DNA of 64,000 bases from an uncultured Lachnospiraceae bacterium (GTDB lineage Bacteria; Bacillota; Clostridia; Lachnospirales; Lachnospiraceae): the NCBI GenBank assembly GCA_910588875.1, contig CAJURT010000005.1, positions 66,928-130,927 on the forward strand, given 5' to 3'. Below, piece after piece: positions 7,253 to 16,443 of this stretch; position 1 is the first letter of the stretch, and each line of letters opens with the position of its first letter. The notes beneath the pieces are model-generated. The model did no database searches and was not told the origin of the DNA. It saw only the letters and a list, made by a program, of their open reading frames with translations. The position numbers and the translations under genes were made by a program.

Positions 7253-8236
7253 TTATTTGCCGAACAGTTCTGTCAGATCCTTATAATCCGCATCCCAGGC
7301 TGCCTTGAAATCAGCTGTATTCATCCAGCCCTGTCTCTGATCCAGTCCCTCCTGCTTGGCCCAGTTCTGGAAATCGTCGCTGGCAATCGCCTTCTCGGCA
7401 GCTGCCTCAAAAGCCTTGATGGCTCCCTCCGGTGTTCCCTCGGTATAGAAGATGCCCCGGGAAGGCCCAAAGAAGCAATCCAGCCCGACTTCCTTTGCAC
7501 ACTCCACATTCTCCATGCCGGCCAGGCTCAGCCTTTCCTCTGTACAGGACAAAATCACCTTCATATCGCCGGAAGCGATCATTGCAGAGACCTCAGCAGG
7601 CCCCACACAGGCCAGATCCACATGGCCGCCGATTACGTCCGCATTCAGCTGAGAACCCTCGGTGTAGGCAACCGGCTCAACCGTGCCGCCGAATCCAGCT
7701 TCCACACAAGCCGCATCCAGGCCGGTGATGGTCATAACGCCGCATTTCACTTTGCCCGGGTTGGCTGCTATGTAATCCGTCAGTTCCTGATAGTTATTGT
7801 AGGGTGAAGAAGCGCCGGTCACAAAAATGTTGCAGTCATGCACCATCTGGCACAGGGGATTGATCTTGCCGTATACATCATAATCCGTAGCCCCGGAAAT
7901 CTGTGCCAGCATGGGGGAAGGGGTGCACATCAGGTAAGTATATCCGTCTGCCGGCTGGCTGCAGGCAAACTCCACGCCCGTAACACCGCCTGCACCAGAC
8001 TTATTATTCACCACCACCGAAACCCCAAGTTCCTTCTCCAGTGCAGTGGCAAAGGTTCTTACCGTAGTGTCTGCGCCGCCGCCGGTTCCCCAGGGACAGA
8101 TGATCTCTACCTTTCTCTCCCACTTCCACTCCCCGTTGTCCGCAGCCTTGGAGCCGGAACCGGAGTTGCCGCAGCCAGCCAGGGCTGTAACTGCCATTGC
8201 AGATACCATTGCCAACGCCAAAAATCTTTTCTTCAT
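7253..8236 (-). CDS. tctC: Tripartite tricarboxylate transporter substrate-binding lipoprotein TctC
   Basis: TctC is the extracytoplasmic binding protein (Bug family) that delivers substrate to TctAB. The 327 residues begin with a lipoprotein signal ending in LAGC (Cys22 would be lipidated). The domain has the family motif PWGTGGGADTTVRTFA, then NNKSGAGGVTG, which contacts carboxylate ligands in related proteins. It is the first gene of the operon, as is usual, and directly follows a strong promoter. Confidence 0.92.
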   Translation of the reverse strand: MKKRFLALAMVSAMAVTALAGCGNSGSGSKAADNGEWKWERKVEIICPWGTGGGADTTVRTFATALEKELGVSVVVNNKSGAGGVTGVEFACSQPADGYTYLMCTPSPMLAQISGATDYDVYGKINPLCQMVHDCNIFVTGASSPYNNYQELTDYIAANPGKVKCGVMTITGLDAACVEAGFGGTVEPVAYTEGSQLNADVIGGHVDLACVGPAEVSAMIASGDMKVILSCTEERLSLAGMENVECAKEVGLDCFFGPSRGIFYTEGTPEGAIKAFEAAAEKAIASDDFQNWAKQEGLDQRQGWMNTADFKAAWDADYKDLTELFGK

Positions 8237-8307
8237 ACTCTTATTCTCCTTTTGTTATTTTAGCCTGCTTTTTCTCTTTTTCATTCCCCACAGGCTTTAT
8301 GTTTTTT

Positions 8308-8336
8308 ATTATAACCACTTTCCGGAAAAATGGCAA
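8308..8336 (-). promoter_or_regulatory. Promoter of tctCBA
   Basis: TTGCCA (8331-8336) and a consensus TATAAT (8308-8313) are exactly 17 bases apart. A perfect 8-bp inverted repeat, AACCACTT (8313-8320) and AAGTGGTT (8335-8342), spans both promoter boxes and is a candidate operator. The transporter is thus controlled apart from citDEF. Confidence 0.75.
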
Positions 8337-8463
8337 GTGGTTTTTGTGTATTTTTTACATTTTTATCCCTATTTTTTTGAATATAATTGTGCACTTATAC
8401 CATATATAATGAAAAACTTATACACAGCACAATGCAAATGCCTTGTCTCATGCCAATGAAGGA

Positions 8464-8489
8464 AAAAGAAAAGAGCCCGGAACGGGCTT
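8464..8489 (-). terminator. Terminator downstream of apt
   Basis: AGCCCG-gaa-CGGGCT forms a short GC-rich stem followed on the minus strand by a T-rich tract (CTTTTCTTTTT). It ends the transcript that contains apt and isolates it from tctCBA. Confidence 0.7.
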
Positions 8490-8532
8490 TGCAACCCATA
8501 TCCTGGCTCATCTCTCCATCCATGCCTGGCTT

Positions 8533-9057
8533 TTATTTTCCTTCATAGACGATTGCGGATTCCACGGGGTACTTCTTTAGTTTCTCCCTGCCACACAGCC
8601 CCGCCAGTTCCATGACAAAGCAGATCTTCACCACTTCACCGCCCAACTGCTCCACCAATCCGGTAATCGCCTCAATGGTACCACCGGTGGCAATCAGGTC
8701 ATCAATAATTACTACCCTTTGCCCCGGCACAATGGCATCCCTGTGGATCTCAATCTCTGCAGTGCCATACTCCAGTTCATACTTTGCTGACACAGTCTCC
8801 CTGGGCAGCTTGCCCTTTTTCCGCACCGGCACAAAACTCTTATGCCTGGCATAGGCCACCGGCATCCCAAAAATAAATCCCCGGGATTCCGGCCCCAGCA
8901 CCACATCAAACTCTACCCCCTCCACCATCTTTAGGAGTTTGTCAATCGCCATCTGCAACCCGTCCGCATCCTGCAGGATCGATGTAACATCCCGAAAAAT
9001 AATCCCCGGCTCCGGAAAATCCGGAATACTCACCACGTAATCCTCCAGCCTTTTCAT
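8533..9057 (-). CDS. apt: Adenine phosphoribosyltransferase
   Basis: Apt salvages adenine with PRPP to form AMP in the cytoplasm. The 174 residues match the normal size. The PRPP-binding motif is clear: VVIIDDLIATGGTIEAI (about residues 117-133), with the two acidic residues and the glycine-threonine loop. FPEPGIIFRDVT near the start is typical of Apt. A GGGGA-rich ribosome site precedes the ATG. The gene follows the GHL10 gene by 23 bases and is the last of its transcript. Confidence 0.95.
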   Translation of the reverse strand: MKRLEDYVVSIPDFPEPGIIFRDVTSILQDADGLQMAIDKLLKMVEGVEFDVVLGPESRGFIFGMPVAYARHKSFVPVRKKGKLPRETVSAKYELEYGTAEIEIHRDAIVPGQRVVIIDDLIATGGTIEAITGLVEQLGGEVVKICFVMELAGLCGREKLKKYPVESAIVYEGK

Positions 9058-9080
9058 TTCCCCGTCCCCTTTCTCTTTCT

Positions 9081-10373
9081 TTATTTAAAAACTTTCATCA
9101 GGTTGGCAACCTCCGCCTGGCAGGCCGATTCCTGGAATGAACTGTAGGCGTAAAAGCAGTACCCTGAAACCTCTTTGCTCTCCCGTCCTTCCTCTACCTG
9201 GCGCTTAATGATGTCGTTACGCCTCAGCCACTCTGGCACTGCATTGTTATCCGTGCTCCCTGAGCCCGTCTTATACATGGCCAGCCCCAGATATAACCTG
9301 GCATTCCCTTTCTTCTTCAGCTGGATCCATGTCTTTAAGTTGTTGGAAAATGCATAAGGCGCGGGGCTTCCGTCGGACAGCTTATGCTCAAATCCCCAGT
9401 AGATCTGCGGCATAATATAGTCCACATACCCATCCTGGGACAGCCAGGTTTCCACATCCGCAAACAAACGCTCCTCACCCAGCAGATCATCCACATACCC
9501 TTCAGGGCTGATCCCGAACTGTACCTTCGGATTCACGGACTTCACCACCTGGTATGTCTCACGGATCAGCTGGTTGATATTCTCACGGCGCCAGTCACTG
9601 ATATTTTTCAGGCTTCCGGAGGCCTCATATTCCGGCTTATCAAACCATTTGTTTGGATCCTCATTGTCAATCTCCGGATAAAAATAGTCATCAAAATGGA
9701 TTCCGTCCACATCATAATGCTCCACGATTTCCCTTACCCCGCCAAGGATCCTCTGCCGCACCTCCTCCACGGAGGGATTCAGATAATATTCCCCATTATG
9801 CTTTAACACCCAACGGTCATTCGATGTATCCCCGTCTGACAGCCACTGCCGCGCAAAGCTTTGCTCTGACACCTGGTTCCATCGGTTCAGGTACCCGGTC
9901 ACCCGGTATGGGTTGATCCATGCATGAAACTGCAGCCCCCTTCTGTGGGCGGCCCGCACAAAATATTCCAGGGGGTTATAGCCCGGGTCCTGCCCCTGTA
10001 TTCCGGTTATAAACCGGGACCAGGGAAAATAGGAGGATGGGTACATGGCATCGGCATCCGGCCTCACCTGGACAAATACTGCATTCATCCTCAGTTCCAC
10101 ACACCGGTCCAGGATCTGGTCCACACCCTTTTTAAATCCTGCCTCATCCGACGGAAGCTTCTCCCAATCCAGATAGGAAATCCAAACTCCCCTCAACTCC
10201 TGTGTCGGCCCTTCTGAAACATTTTTGCTCCCTGCCGTCCTCAGTTCACTGCCTCCATCCCCCGGCGCTGCCTGGGCCGACAGCATCCCGCCAGACAACA
10301 TCAGCCCGGCCAGCACGCCCCCCAGCAGCCGACGGATCACTTTTTTGTTTCTTTTGTTTTTTATATTGGCCAT
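9081..10373 (-). CDS. Secreted family-10-like glycosyl hydrolase (GHL10)
   Basis: The protein resembles the GHL10 (YngK-like) family, TIM-barrel glycosidases whose natural substrate is mostly unknown. Residues 1-35 form a signal peptide with a basic start and a predicted cleavage near AQA. The barrel begins with LRGVWISYLDWEKLP and includes FHAWINPYRVTGYL, DGIHFDDYFYP (likely catalytic acidic residues) and QFGISPEGYVDDL. The start at 10371-10373 follows AGGAGGGCAT; an ATG 33 bases earlier lacks this site. It may act on cell-wall or capsular polysaccharide, which is an inference. Confidence 0.85.
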   Translation of the reverse strand: MANIKNKRNKKVIRRLLGGVLAGLMLSGGMLSAQAAPGDGGSELRTAGSKNVSEGPTQELRGVWISYLDWEKLPSDEAGFKKGVDQILDRCVELRMNAVFVQVRPDADAMYPSSYFPWSRFITGIQGQDPGYNPLEYFVRAAHRRGLQFHAWINPYRVTGYLNRWNQVSEQSFARQWLSDGDTSNDRWVLKHNGEYYLNPSVEEVRQRILGGVREIVEHYDVDGIHFDDYFYPEIDNEDPNKWFDKPEYEASGSLKNISDWRRENINQLIRETYQVVKSVNPKVQFGISPEGYVDDLLGEERLFADVETWLSQDGYVDYIMPQIYWGFEHKLSDGSPAPYAFSNNLKTWIQLKKKGNARLYLGLAMYKTGSGSTDNNAVPEWLRRNDIIKRQVEEGRESKEVSGYCFYAYSSFQESACQAEVANLMKVFK

Positions 10374-10439
10374 ATGCCCTCCTGATCCTCCCGGTATTTC
10401 TGGCACTCTGGTCTCTAACCATAATATCCATTAAAAACC

Positions 10440-10468
10440 AGTATACCAAAAGCCCGGGGAAAGGGCAA
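10440..10468 (-). promoter_or_regulatory. Promoter of the GHL10-apt transcript
   Basis: TTGCCC (10463-10468) and TATACT (10440-10445) are 17 bases apart, about 67 bases upstream of the GHL10 start codon. Confidence 0.6.
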
Positions 10469-10548
10469 CTTTCCACTTTTTAATTTTTTCTGAATATTTT
10501 ATATTCTGGCTTTCCCATGCCACCTTCCTCCCGGAGCCTTATGCAAAA

Positions 10549-11790
10549 CTATTCCAGAAGAAACTCGCTGAATACCCGGTTGCTCACATCAATGCCCCGG
10601 GCTGTCAGGCGGACCCATGGCATGTCTACCTCTATCAGCCCCTGCCCCTGAAGCTTTTGGAATGCCAGGTCATAGACCTTCCACATATTCCTCCCGAAAC
10701 GCCCAAGGAACTCGTTTCCTGATACCCCCTGCATCATGCGGAGCCCTAAAAACATAAACTCTTCCATCTTCTCTTCCAGCGTCAGTTCCTGGATATCGCG
10801 GGCAGCCGCCCCGGCCTTTTGCAAATCAAGGGACAGATACCTGCCAAGTTCCGCCTCGTTCCGGTATCGGTACCCCCCAATATAGGAAGACGCCCCCAGG
10901 CCCAGGCCCAGGTAATCCACCCCTGTCCAGTACCCGATATTATGGCGGCATTCACAGCCCGGCCTGGCATAATTGGAAATCTCATACCGTTCATACCCCT
11001 GGGACGCTAAAAGCCCCTTTGTCATATGGTATATCTCCCTGTCCGTGTCCTCATCCGGCAAAGGCGGCAGTTCCCTATAATTATTCCAGGAATTCCCCGG
11101 CAAAACGCTCTTAAGGGGGACCGCCTCTTTTCTCCCCCCATCCAATGGCGGCGAACCGTCCCTTCCGCCGTAGCGCTCATAAAAAGGCGTCCCCTCCTCG
11201 ATAATCAGGCTATAAGCCGATATATGCTCCGGCTTTAGCATCATCACCTTGCGCAGGGTATTCTTCCAGGAATATACATCCTGCCCGGGCAATGCCGACA
11301 TCAAATCGACACTGATATTGGCAAACCCCGCCTGCCTTGCCCGCTGGTAGCTTTTCAGGAAATCATCAAATGTATGGATCCTCCCCAGCATCCGCAGTTC
11401 CTGGTCATCTGCTGACTGCAGCCCCAGGCTCAGGCGGTTTATCCCGCTCTCCTTATATACCTCCAGCTTTTCCATCGTCAGAGTGCCCGGATTCGCCTCG
11501 ATGGTGACCTCCGCATCCTCTGCAACGTCAAAACAGCCGTAAAGCACCGCGAATAACTCTTCCACCAGTTCCGGCGGCAAAATGGATGGGGTCCCCCCGC
11601 CCAGGAAAATGCTGGTGACACAGCTGTCCGGAAAACAAAGGCTCTGCCCATAGATCTCCTCGATCAGCTTGTCCATATAGTCCCGGTAAGTATGTTCCGG
11701 AACCGCAAAAGACAAAAAATCACAATAATCGCATTTGCGGGCACAGAACGGGATATGGATATATAGTTCCAATTCTCGTTTATTCATCAT
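10549..11790 (-). CDS. hemW: Radical SAM heme chaperone HemW
   Basis: HemW binds heme and a [4Fe-4S] cluster and delivers heme to target proteins; it is often mislabelled as coproporphyrinogen oxidase. The CARKCDYC motif (C-x3-C-x2-C, about residues 16-23) is followed by Asp-Phe, so the fourth Cys of true HemN is missing. FLGGGTPSILP and GLQSADDQELRMLGRIH are typical. At 413 residues it is 30-35 longer than usual because of an insert between YERYGG and LPDEDTDREIY (about residues 212-247). It overlaps lepA by eleven bases, the order seen in many Firmicutes. Confidence 0.9.
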   Translation of the reverse strand: MMNKRELELYIHIPFCARKCDYCDFLSFAVPEHTYRDYMDKLIEEIYGQSLCFPDSCVTSIFLGGGTPSILPPELVEELFAVLYGCFDVAEDAEVTIEANPGTLTMEKLEVYKESGINRLSLGLQSADDQELRMLGRIHTFDDFLKSYQRARQAGFANISVDLMSALPGQDVYSWKNTLRKVMMLKPEHISAYSLIIEEGTPFYERYGGRDGSPPLDGGRKEAVPLKSVLPGNSWNNYRELPPLPDEDTDREIYHMTKGLLASQGYERYEISNYARPGCECRHNIGYWTGVDYLGLGLGASSYIGGYRYRNEAELGRYLSLDLQKAGAAARDIQELTLEEKMEEFMFLGLRMMQGVSGNEFLGRFGRNMWKVYDLAFQKLQGQGLIEVDMPWVRLTARGIDVSNRVFSEFLLE

Positions 11791-13594
11791 CTAATTTCAG
11801 CACACTCATAAAGGCTTTCTGGGGAATCTCCACATTCCCCACCTGGCGCATCCGTTTCTTGCCTTCTTTTTGTTTCTCCAACAGTTTCTTTTTGCGGGTA
11901 ATATCGCCGCCGTAACATTTGGCCAGCACATCCTTCCGCACTGCTTTCACCGTCTCCCTGGCAATGATCTTGCCTCCCACGGCGGCCTGGATCGGAATCT
12001 CAAACAGGTGGCGCGGAATCTCTTCCTTCAGCTTTTCACACATCTTCCTGCCCCGTTCATAAGCCGATGCCCCGTGGACGATAAAGGAAAGGGCGTCCAC
12101 CTCCTCCCGGTTCACCAGAATATCCAGTTTAACCAGTTCTGCCTGCTCATATCCCTTCAGGTCATAATCAAAAGAAGCATAACCCCGGGACCGGGACTTT
12201 AAAGCATCAAAAAAGTCATAGATAATCTCATTGAGCGGCAGGTCATACTTAAGGAGCGCCCGGGTTTCTTCCATATATTCCATCCCTTTGTAGATACCAC
12301 GCCGTTCCTGGCATAGGGTCATAATGGCCCCCACGAACTCTGTGGTCACCATGATCTCTGCCGAGACAACCGGCTCTTCCATATAGTCAATCTCTGTAGG
12401 ATCCGGCATATTGGTGGGGTTCGTCAGCCGGATCATTTCCCCGTTCTTCTTGTGGATATGGTATACCACGCTGGGGGCTGTGGTAACCAGGTCAAGGTTA
12501 TACTCCCGCTCCAAACGTTCCTGGATGATCTCCAGATGCAAAAGCCCCAGGAAACCGCAGCGGAACCCAAACCCAAGGGCCACGGAAGTCTCCGGTTCAA
12601 AGAACAGGGAAGCGTCATTGAGTTGCAGCTTCTCCAGGGCATCCCTCAGGTCGTTATAGCGGGCGCCGTCAGCCGGATACAATCCGCAATAAACCATGGA
12701 AGTTACTTTCTTATAGCCTGGCAGGGGCTGGGCGCAGGGGCGCCTTGCATCCGTCACCGTATCCCCCACCATCGTATCCTTTACATTTTTAATGCTGGCT
12801 GTCAGGTATCCCACCATCCCGGCGCTTAATGTCTCACAGGGAATGAACTGGCCTGCCCCAAAATATCCTACTTCCACAATCTCCGCTTCTGCCCCGGTGG
12901 CCACCATACGCACCCGGGTTCCCTTCCCCATAGTGCCTTCCACCACCCGGCAGAATACAATCACCCCTTTATAGGAATCGTATACCGAATCAAAAATCAA
13001 TGCCTGCAGCGGCGCGGCAGGATCCCCCTGGGGAGCCGGCACCTTTTTTACAATCGCCTCCAGCACTTCTTCCACGTTCAGCCCGGTCTTGGCTGAAATC
13101 CGTGGTGCATCCTGGGCTTCTAACCCGATTACATCCTCAATCTCATCCGCCACACGGTCCGGATCTGCACTGGGCAGGTCAATCTTATTGATCACCGGCA
13201 CCACATCCAGGTCATTGTCCAGGGCCAGATAGACATTGGCCAGGGTCTGGGCTTCAATCCCCTGGGCAGCATCCACCACCAGGATGGCTCCATCACAGGC
13301 AGCCAGGCTGCGGCTGACCTCATAATTAAAATCCACATGCCCTGGCGTGTCAATCAGATTGAAGATATATTCTTCCCCATCCTTTGCCCGGTACACAGTC
13401 CGTACTGTCTGTGCCTTGATGGTGATGCCCCTCTCCCGTTCCAGTTCCATATTATCCAGTACCTGCGACTGCATCTCCCTGCTGGTAAGCAGCCCTGTCA
13501 TTTCAATAATACGGTCTGCCAATGTGGATTTGCCATGGTCGATGTGCGCGATAATACAAAAATTACGGATTTTGCTCTGATCTGTCCCTGCCAT
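11780..13594 (-). CDS. lepA: Elongation factor 4 (ribosomal back-translocase LepA)
   Basis: LepA is a translation GTPase that acts on stalled or mis-translocated ribosomes. The 604 residues show the G1 loop AHIDHGKSTL, G3 DTPGHVDF, G4 NKIDLP, and the C-terminal LepA-specific domain with YGGDITRKKKLLEKQKEGK. The ATG at 13592-13594 has GAGAGGA upstream. Between spoIIP and lepA lie about 100 bases with no gene. Synteny with spoIIP, lepA and hemW matches Bacillus. Confidence 0.97.
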   Translation of the reverse strand: MAGTDQSKIRNFCIIAHIDHGKSTLADRIIEMTGLLTSREMQSQVLDNMELERERGITIKAQTVRTVYRAKDGEEYIFNLIDTPGHVDFNYEVSRSLAACDGAILVVDAAQGIEAQTLANVYLALDNDLDVVPVINKIDLPSADPDRVADEIEDVIGLEAQDAPRISAKTGLNVEEVLEAIVKKVPAPQGDPAAPLQALIFDSVYDSYKGVIVFCRVVEGTMGKGTRVRMVATGAEAEIVEVGYFGAGQFIPCETLSAGMVGYLTASIKNVKDTMVGDTVTDARRPCAQPLPGYKKVTSMVYCGLYPADGARYNDLRDALEKLQLNDASLFFEPETSVALGFGFRCGFLGLLHLEIIQERLEREYNLDLVTTAPSVVYHIHKKNGEMIRLTNPTNMPDPTEIDYMEEPVVSAEIMVTTEFVGAIMTLCQERRGIYKGMEYMEETRALLKYDLPLNEIIYDFFDALKSRSRGYASFDYDLKGYEQAELVKLDILVNREEVDALSFIVHGASAYERGRKMCEKLKEEIPRHLFEIPIQAAVGGKIIARETVKAVRKDVLAKCYGGDITRKKKLLEKQKEGKKRMRQVGNVEIPQKAFMSVLKLDDE

Positions 13595-13695
13595 ATGGTT
13601 TCCTCTCTCATTTTATCTGTTTCAGTCTTTTCTTTCTCTCCGCTGCCGCCCAAAATATTGCCCGCGAATCACTATCATTAGAATATACCATTTTT

Positions 13696-14799
13696 TCATT
13701 CTCCTTGCAACACCCTATCCAAAAGTTCCGCCAGGGGCCCCATGGCATTGTGGGCCTCCTCCCCGCTGTTTGTCTGTGCCCCCACCTCCACCAGGGCTGA
13801 ACAGGGACGCAGATGCAGATTATAACGGAGCCCCTTCATATATATCTTCCTGGTAAAACCGGGATACCGCTGTGCCGCATCCAGCTGCATCTGCAGCGTA
13901 AATGCCAGGTTCTCTTTCAGATAAGGATTGGGCAGATATGCAATCTCCCCTTCCGGCGTCCGGCTCATTCCCTGGAAAAACATAATATTGGCCGTTGGCC
14001 TCCCCCCAGTTTCCGATACCAGATGCAGGCTTTCCTTCACCCCATCCCGGTGCAGATCCAGTATCACCTGGATGGTGGGATTTTCTTGGAGGATCCTGCT
14101 GATCCCTTCCAGGGCATAATTATAAGCCCGGCTCCGGTCCAGGGTGCCGCCTTGGATATCGTAGGCACTGGTGTCATGGATCACATTCCAGCCCTTCTCC
14201 TCCAAAAGCTGTGCCAGGGTATCCCCCACCCCGACCACCGAGGCATCCGGGTTCTCCGGCCCGTAATCGGCATAGGTTTCCTGGGAATGGGTATGGTAGA
14301 TCAGTATCTGCGGCACTGACGGGTCTTTTTCCAGGCTCAGATCCATTTTTACCAGTTCCTCGGCTTTCATAAGATCCCGGGGGGCTGTGGTGGAGGGATG
14401 GACACTATAAAAATTCTTCATCAGATAATCATAATCCTGAAGCTGTGCCATTGCCGGCCAATTTTCCCCGGGCAAAGCCTCCCTTTCCTCCGGAGAACTT
14501 TCCTGACCTTCTGCCTCTGCCAGGTTCCCTGCCCTGTCCCCCTGCCCTGAGGGATCCCCCAACTGGTTCCATCCCCCTTTCGTCGTCATCATCCCTGCGT
14601 CTTCCGGGCCTGCACCTGTGCTCTCATCCCAAAAAAGGTATACGTATGAGTCATACGTATACCTGTAGTCCTGGTAGATCCCATAAGAAGGATCCCGTCC
14701 CCAATCCACGGCCTCCATCTTTTCCGGTGCAATGGTTGGGTAACTGCTGCCCAACAGTACGGTCAACCCACGAATCAGCCACAACAGCAGTTCATTCAA
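13696..14799 (-). CDS. spoIIP: Stage II sporulation protein P, cell-wall amidase/endopeptidase
   Basis: SpoIIP works with SpoIID and SpoIIM to degrade septal peptidoglycan during engulfment of the forespore. The C-terminal catalytic domain is clear: ILIYHTHSQETYADY, then VILDLHRDGV, NIMFFQG and ALVEVGAQTN, giving the zinc-binding His and Glu residues. A Glu/Gly-rich linker separates it from the N-terminal hydrophobic segment. I see no ATG in frame near the start; TTG at 14797-14799 follows AAGGAG and overlaps the sigE end by eight bases. In Bacillus the gene pairs with gpr; here it follows sigE. Confidence 0.92.
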   Translation of the reverse strand: MNELLLWLIRGLTVLLGSSYPTIAPEKMEAVDWGRDPSYGIYQDYRYTYDSYVYLFWDESTGAGPEDAGMMTTKGGWNQLGDPSGQGDRAGNLAEAEGQESSPEEREALPGENWPAMAQLQDYDYLMKNFYSVHPSTTAPRDLMKAEELVKMDLSLEKDPSVPQILIYHTHSQETYADYGPENPDASVVGVGDTLAQLLEEKGWNVIHDTSAYDIQGGTLDRSRAYNYALEGISRILQENPTIQVILDLHRDGVKESLHLVSETGGRPTANIMFFQGMSRTPEGEIAYLPNPYLKENLAFTLQMQLDAAQRYPGFTRKIYMKGLRYNLHLRPCSALVEVGAQTNSGEEAHNAMGPLAELLDRVLQGE

Positions 14800-15532
14800 G
14801 CCGGATAATCTCCTTTTTTAACCTTTTCATAATCTTCTTTTCCAGACGTGATATGTAGGACTGTGAAATTCCAAGCAGATCGGCCACCTCTTTTTGTGTC
14901 ATCTCGTTTCCGTCCACATCCTTTAACCCGTAGCGCAGTTCCACGATCTTCCTTTCCCTGGGGCTTAAGCGGCTGATAGCATGCTTTAGCAGACTTTTCT
15001 CGGTCTCATCTTCCAAATCACGGTAAATAATATCCTCATCCGTGCCTAATATATCGGAGAGCAGCAATTCATTGCCGTCCCAGTCTACATTCAGCGGCTC
15101 ATCGATAGATACCTCCATCCTGGTTTTGTTGTTCCTTCGCAGATACATCAGGATTTCATTTTCTATACAGCGGGACGCATAGGTCGCCAGTTTGATGTTT
15201 TTATCCGGATTAAAGGTGTTAATTGCCTTAATCAGCCCAATGGTTCCGATGGATATCAGATCCTCCACCCCTACACAAGTATTATCAAACTTTTTTGCTA
15301 TATAGACCACCAGCCGGAGATTGTGTTCGATCAGAAGGGAACGTGCCTCTTTTTCCCCTTCTGTTCCCAGGCAGGCAATCATCCTTGCTTCTTCCTTGGC
15401 ATCCAGCGGCGGCGGCAGGATGTCTGCACCCCCTATGTAATGTACTTCTCCCTGGCGCTGCCAAAGCATCGTCGTAAATGAGGGCGCTGCCTTGAACTGA
15501 AACCGATTTGGTATGGAAACCTTAACTATCAT
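14792..15532 (-). CDS. sigE: Sporulation sigma factor E precursor (pro-sigma E)
   Basis: Sigma E directs mother-cell transcription early in sporulation. The 246 residues contain an N-terminal pro-sequence and the processing context YIGGADILPPPL (about residues 32-43), where SpoIIGA cuts. Region 2 follows (NLRLVVYIAKKF, DLISIGTIGLIKAI, YASRCIENEILMYLR), then region 4 (LSPRERKIVELRYG and the helix-turn-helix TQKEVADLLGISQSYISRLE). It begins six bases after spoIIGA, as in Bacillus, so protease and substrate are made together. sigG, which follows sigE in Bacillus, is absent here; spoIIP takes its place. Confidence 0.97.
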   Translation of the reverse strand: MIVKVSIPNRFQFKAAPSFTTMLWQRQGEVHYIGGADILPPPLDAKEEARMIACLGTEGEKEARSLLIEHNLRLVVYIAKKFDNTCVGVEDLISIGTIGLIKAINTFNPDKNIKLATYASRCIENEILMYLRRNNKTRMEVSIDEPLNVDWDGNELLLSDILGTDEDIIYRDLEDETEKSLLKHAISRLSPRERKIVELRYGLKDVDGNEMTQKEVADLLGISQSYISRLEKKIMKRLKKEIIRLE

Positions 15533-15538
15533 TTTACT

Positions 15539-16399
15539 TCATTCCTCCCCATGCAAAAGCATTTCATATTGATGCGAAAGGGACAGGGGCCGCTTGCTGA
15601 CGGCCAGCCATGGACGTTCCCAACGGCGCACCACCCTTCCTTCTTTTTCCGCTTCCATGAAATCAATCCTGATTCCGGGCATCATGCCATATTCCCTGCC
15701 CACTGACCGAAACGGAATATAAATCAGCTGTGGCACACTTGTACACAAGCGCCGGCATACCTGGCCGGTAACTACATGGACCGGCTGCCCTCCATAGGGC
15801 TCATATAGCTGGTTTCCCGTGTCCCACAATGCTGTCACCAGAACCTCCTCCCCCTGGTAGGAGAGCCTCACCTGGTATAAAACCTTGTGCTCCTTTTCTT
15901 TTTTCCTCAATATGCTCAGGCAGCTGCAAAGCCCAAAGTAAATCCCTGCCGCCCAGAAGCAGAAAGGAAGCAGGCGCCACTGGCGGACTGCCCGCGTACC
16001 GGAAAGATACCATCCGGCCAGGGTCTGGTCGCCCAGGACGCTGAAGATCCCTCCTGCCAGGGCGCTGACCATCCAGAAGGTCAGCAGGCAGATCCCAATA
16101 TGGTGAAAATCTGCCCCCCTTCCCCTGCCCGATTGCCGGCAAAGCCCTTTTCCCTTGCCAAAAGCAAGGATTACCATTGCTCCGCCGACTGCAAACCAGG
16201 TGATGAGAAGTTCTCCCCAGGCCGGAATCCCACGGATAAGCAAATCAAAGCATGCCCAGGCAGCCCCGGCCAGGGAGGCCATACTCAGGCGCTGCCACGG
16301 GGATGCCAGATGAAGCAGACGTTTTACCAGTGAAAGGAGCAGATAATCCATTCCGAAATTAATCAGAAAAAACAGATCTAAATATAACGTGACTGTCAC
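15539..16399 (-). CDS. spoIIGA: Sigma-E processing aspartic protease SpoIIGA
   Basis: SpoIIGA is the membrane protease that converts pro-sigma E to active sigma E in response to the forespore signal SpoIIR. The N-terminal half has five hydrophobic segments; the soluble C-terminal half carries the catalytic Asp in ALWDTGNQLYEPY (about residue 192). Length 286 is close to the family norm. The start is GTG at 16397-16399 with GGAGGTGGGG upstream. The promoter has the unusual spacing of spoIIG. Confidence 0.92.
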   Translation of the reverse strand: MTVTLYLDLFFLINFGMDYLLLSLVKRLLHLASPWQRLSMASLAGAAWACFDLLIRGIPAWGELLITWFAVGGAMVILAFGKGKGLCRQSGRGRGADFHHIGICLLTFWMVSALAGGIFSVLGDQTLAGWYLSGTRAVRQWRLLPFCFWAAGIYFGLCSCLSILRKKEKEHKVLYQVRLSYQGEEVLVTALWDTGNQLYEPYGGQPVHVVTGQVCRRLCTSVPQLIYIPFRSVGREYGMMPGIRIDFMEAEKEGRVVRRWERPWLAVSKRPLSLSHQYEMLLHGEE

Positions 16400-16443
16400 G
16401 TTTTATTGCCCCACCTCCTGATGCCGTATTTCCGATATCCTAT

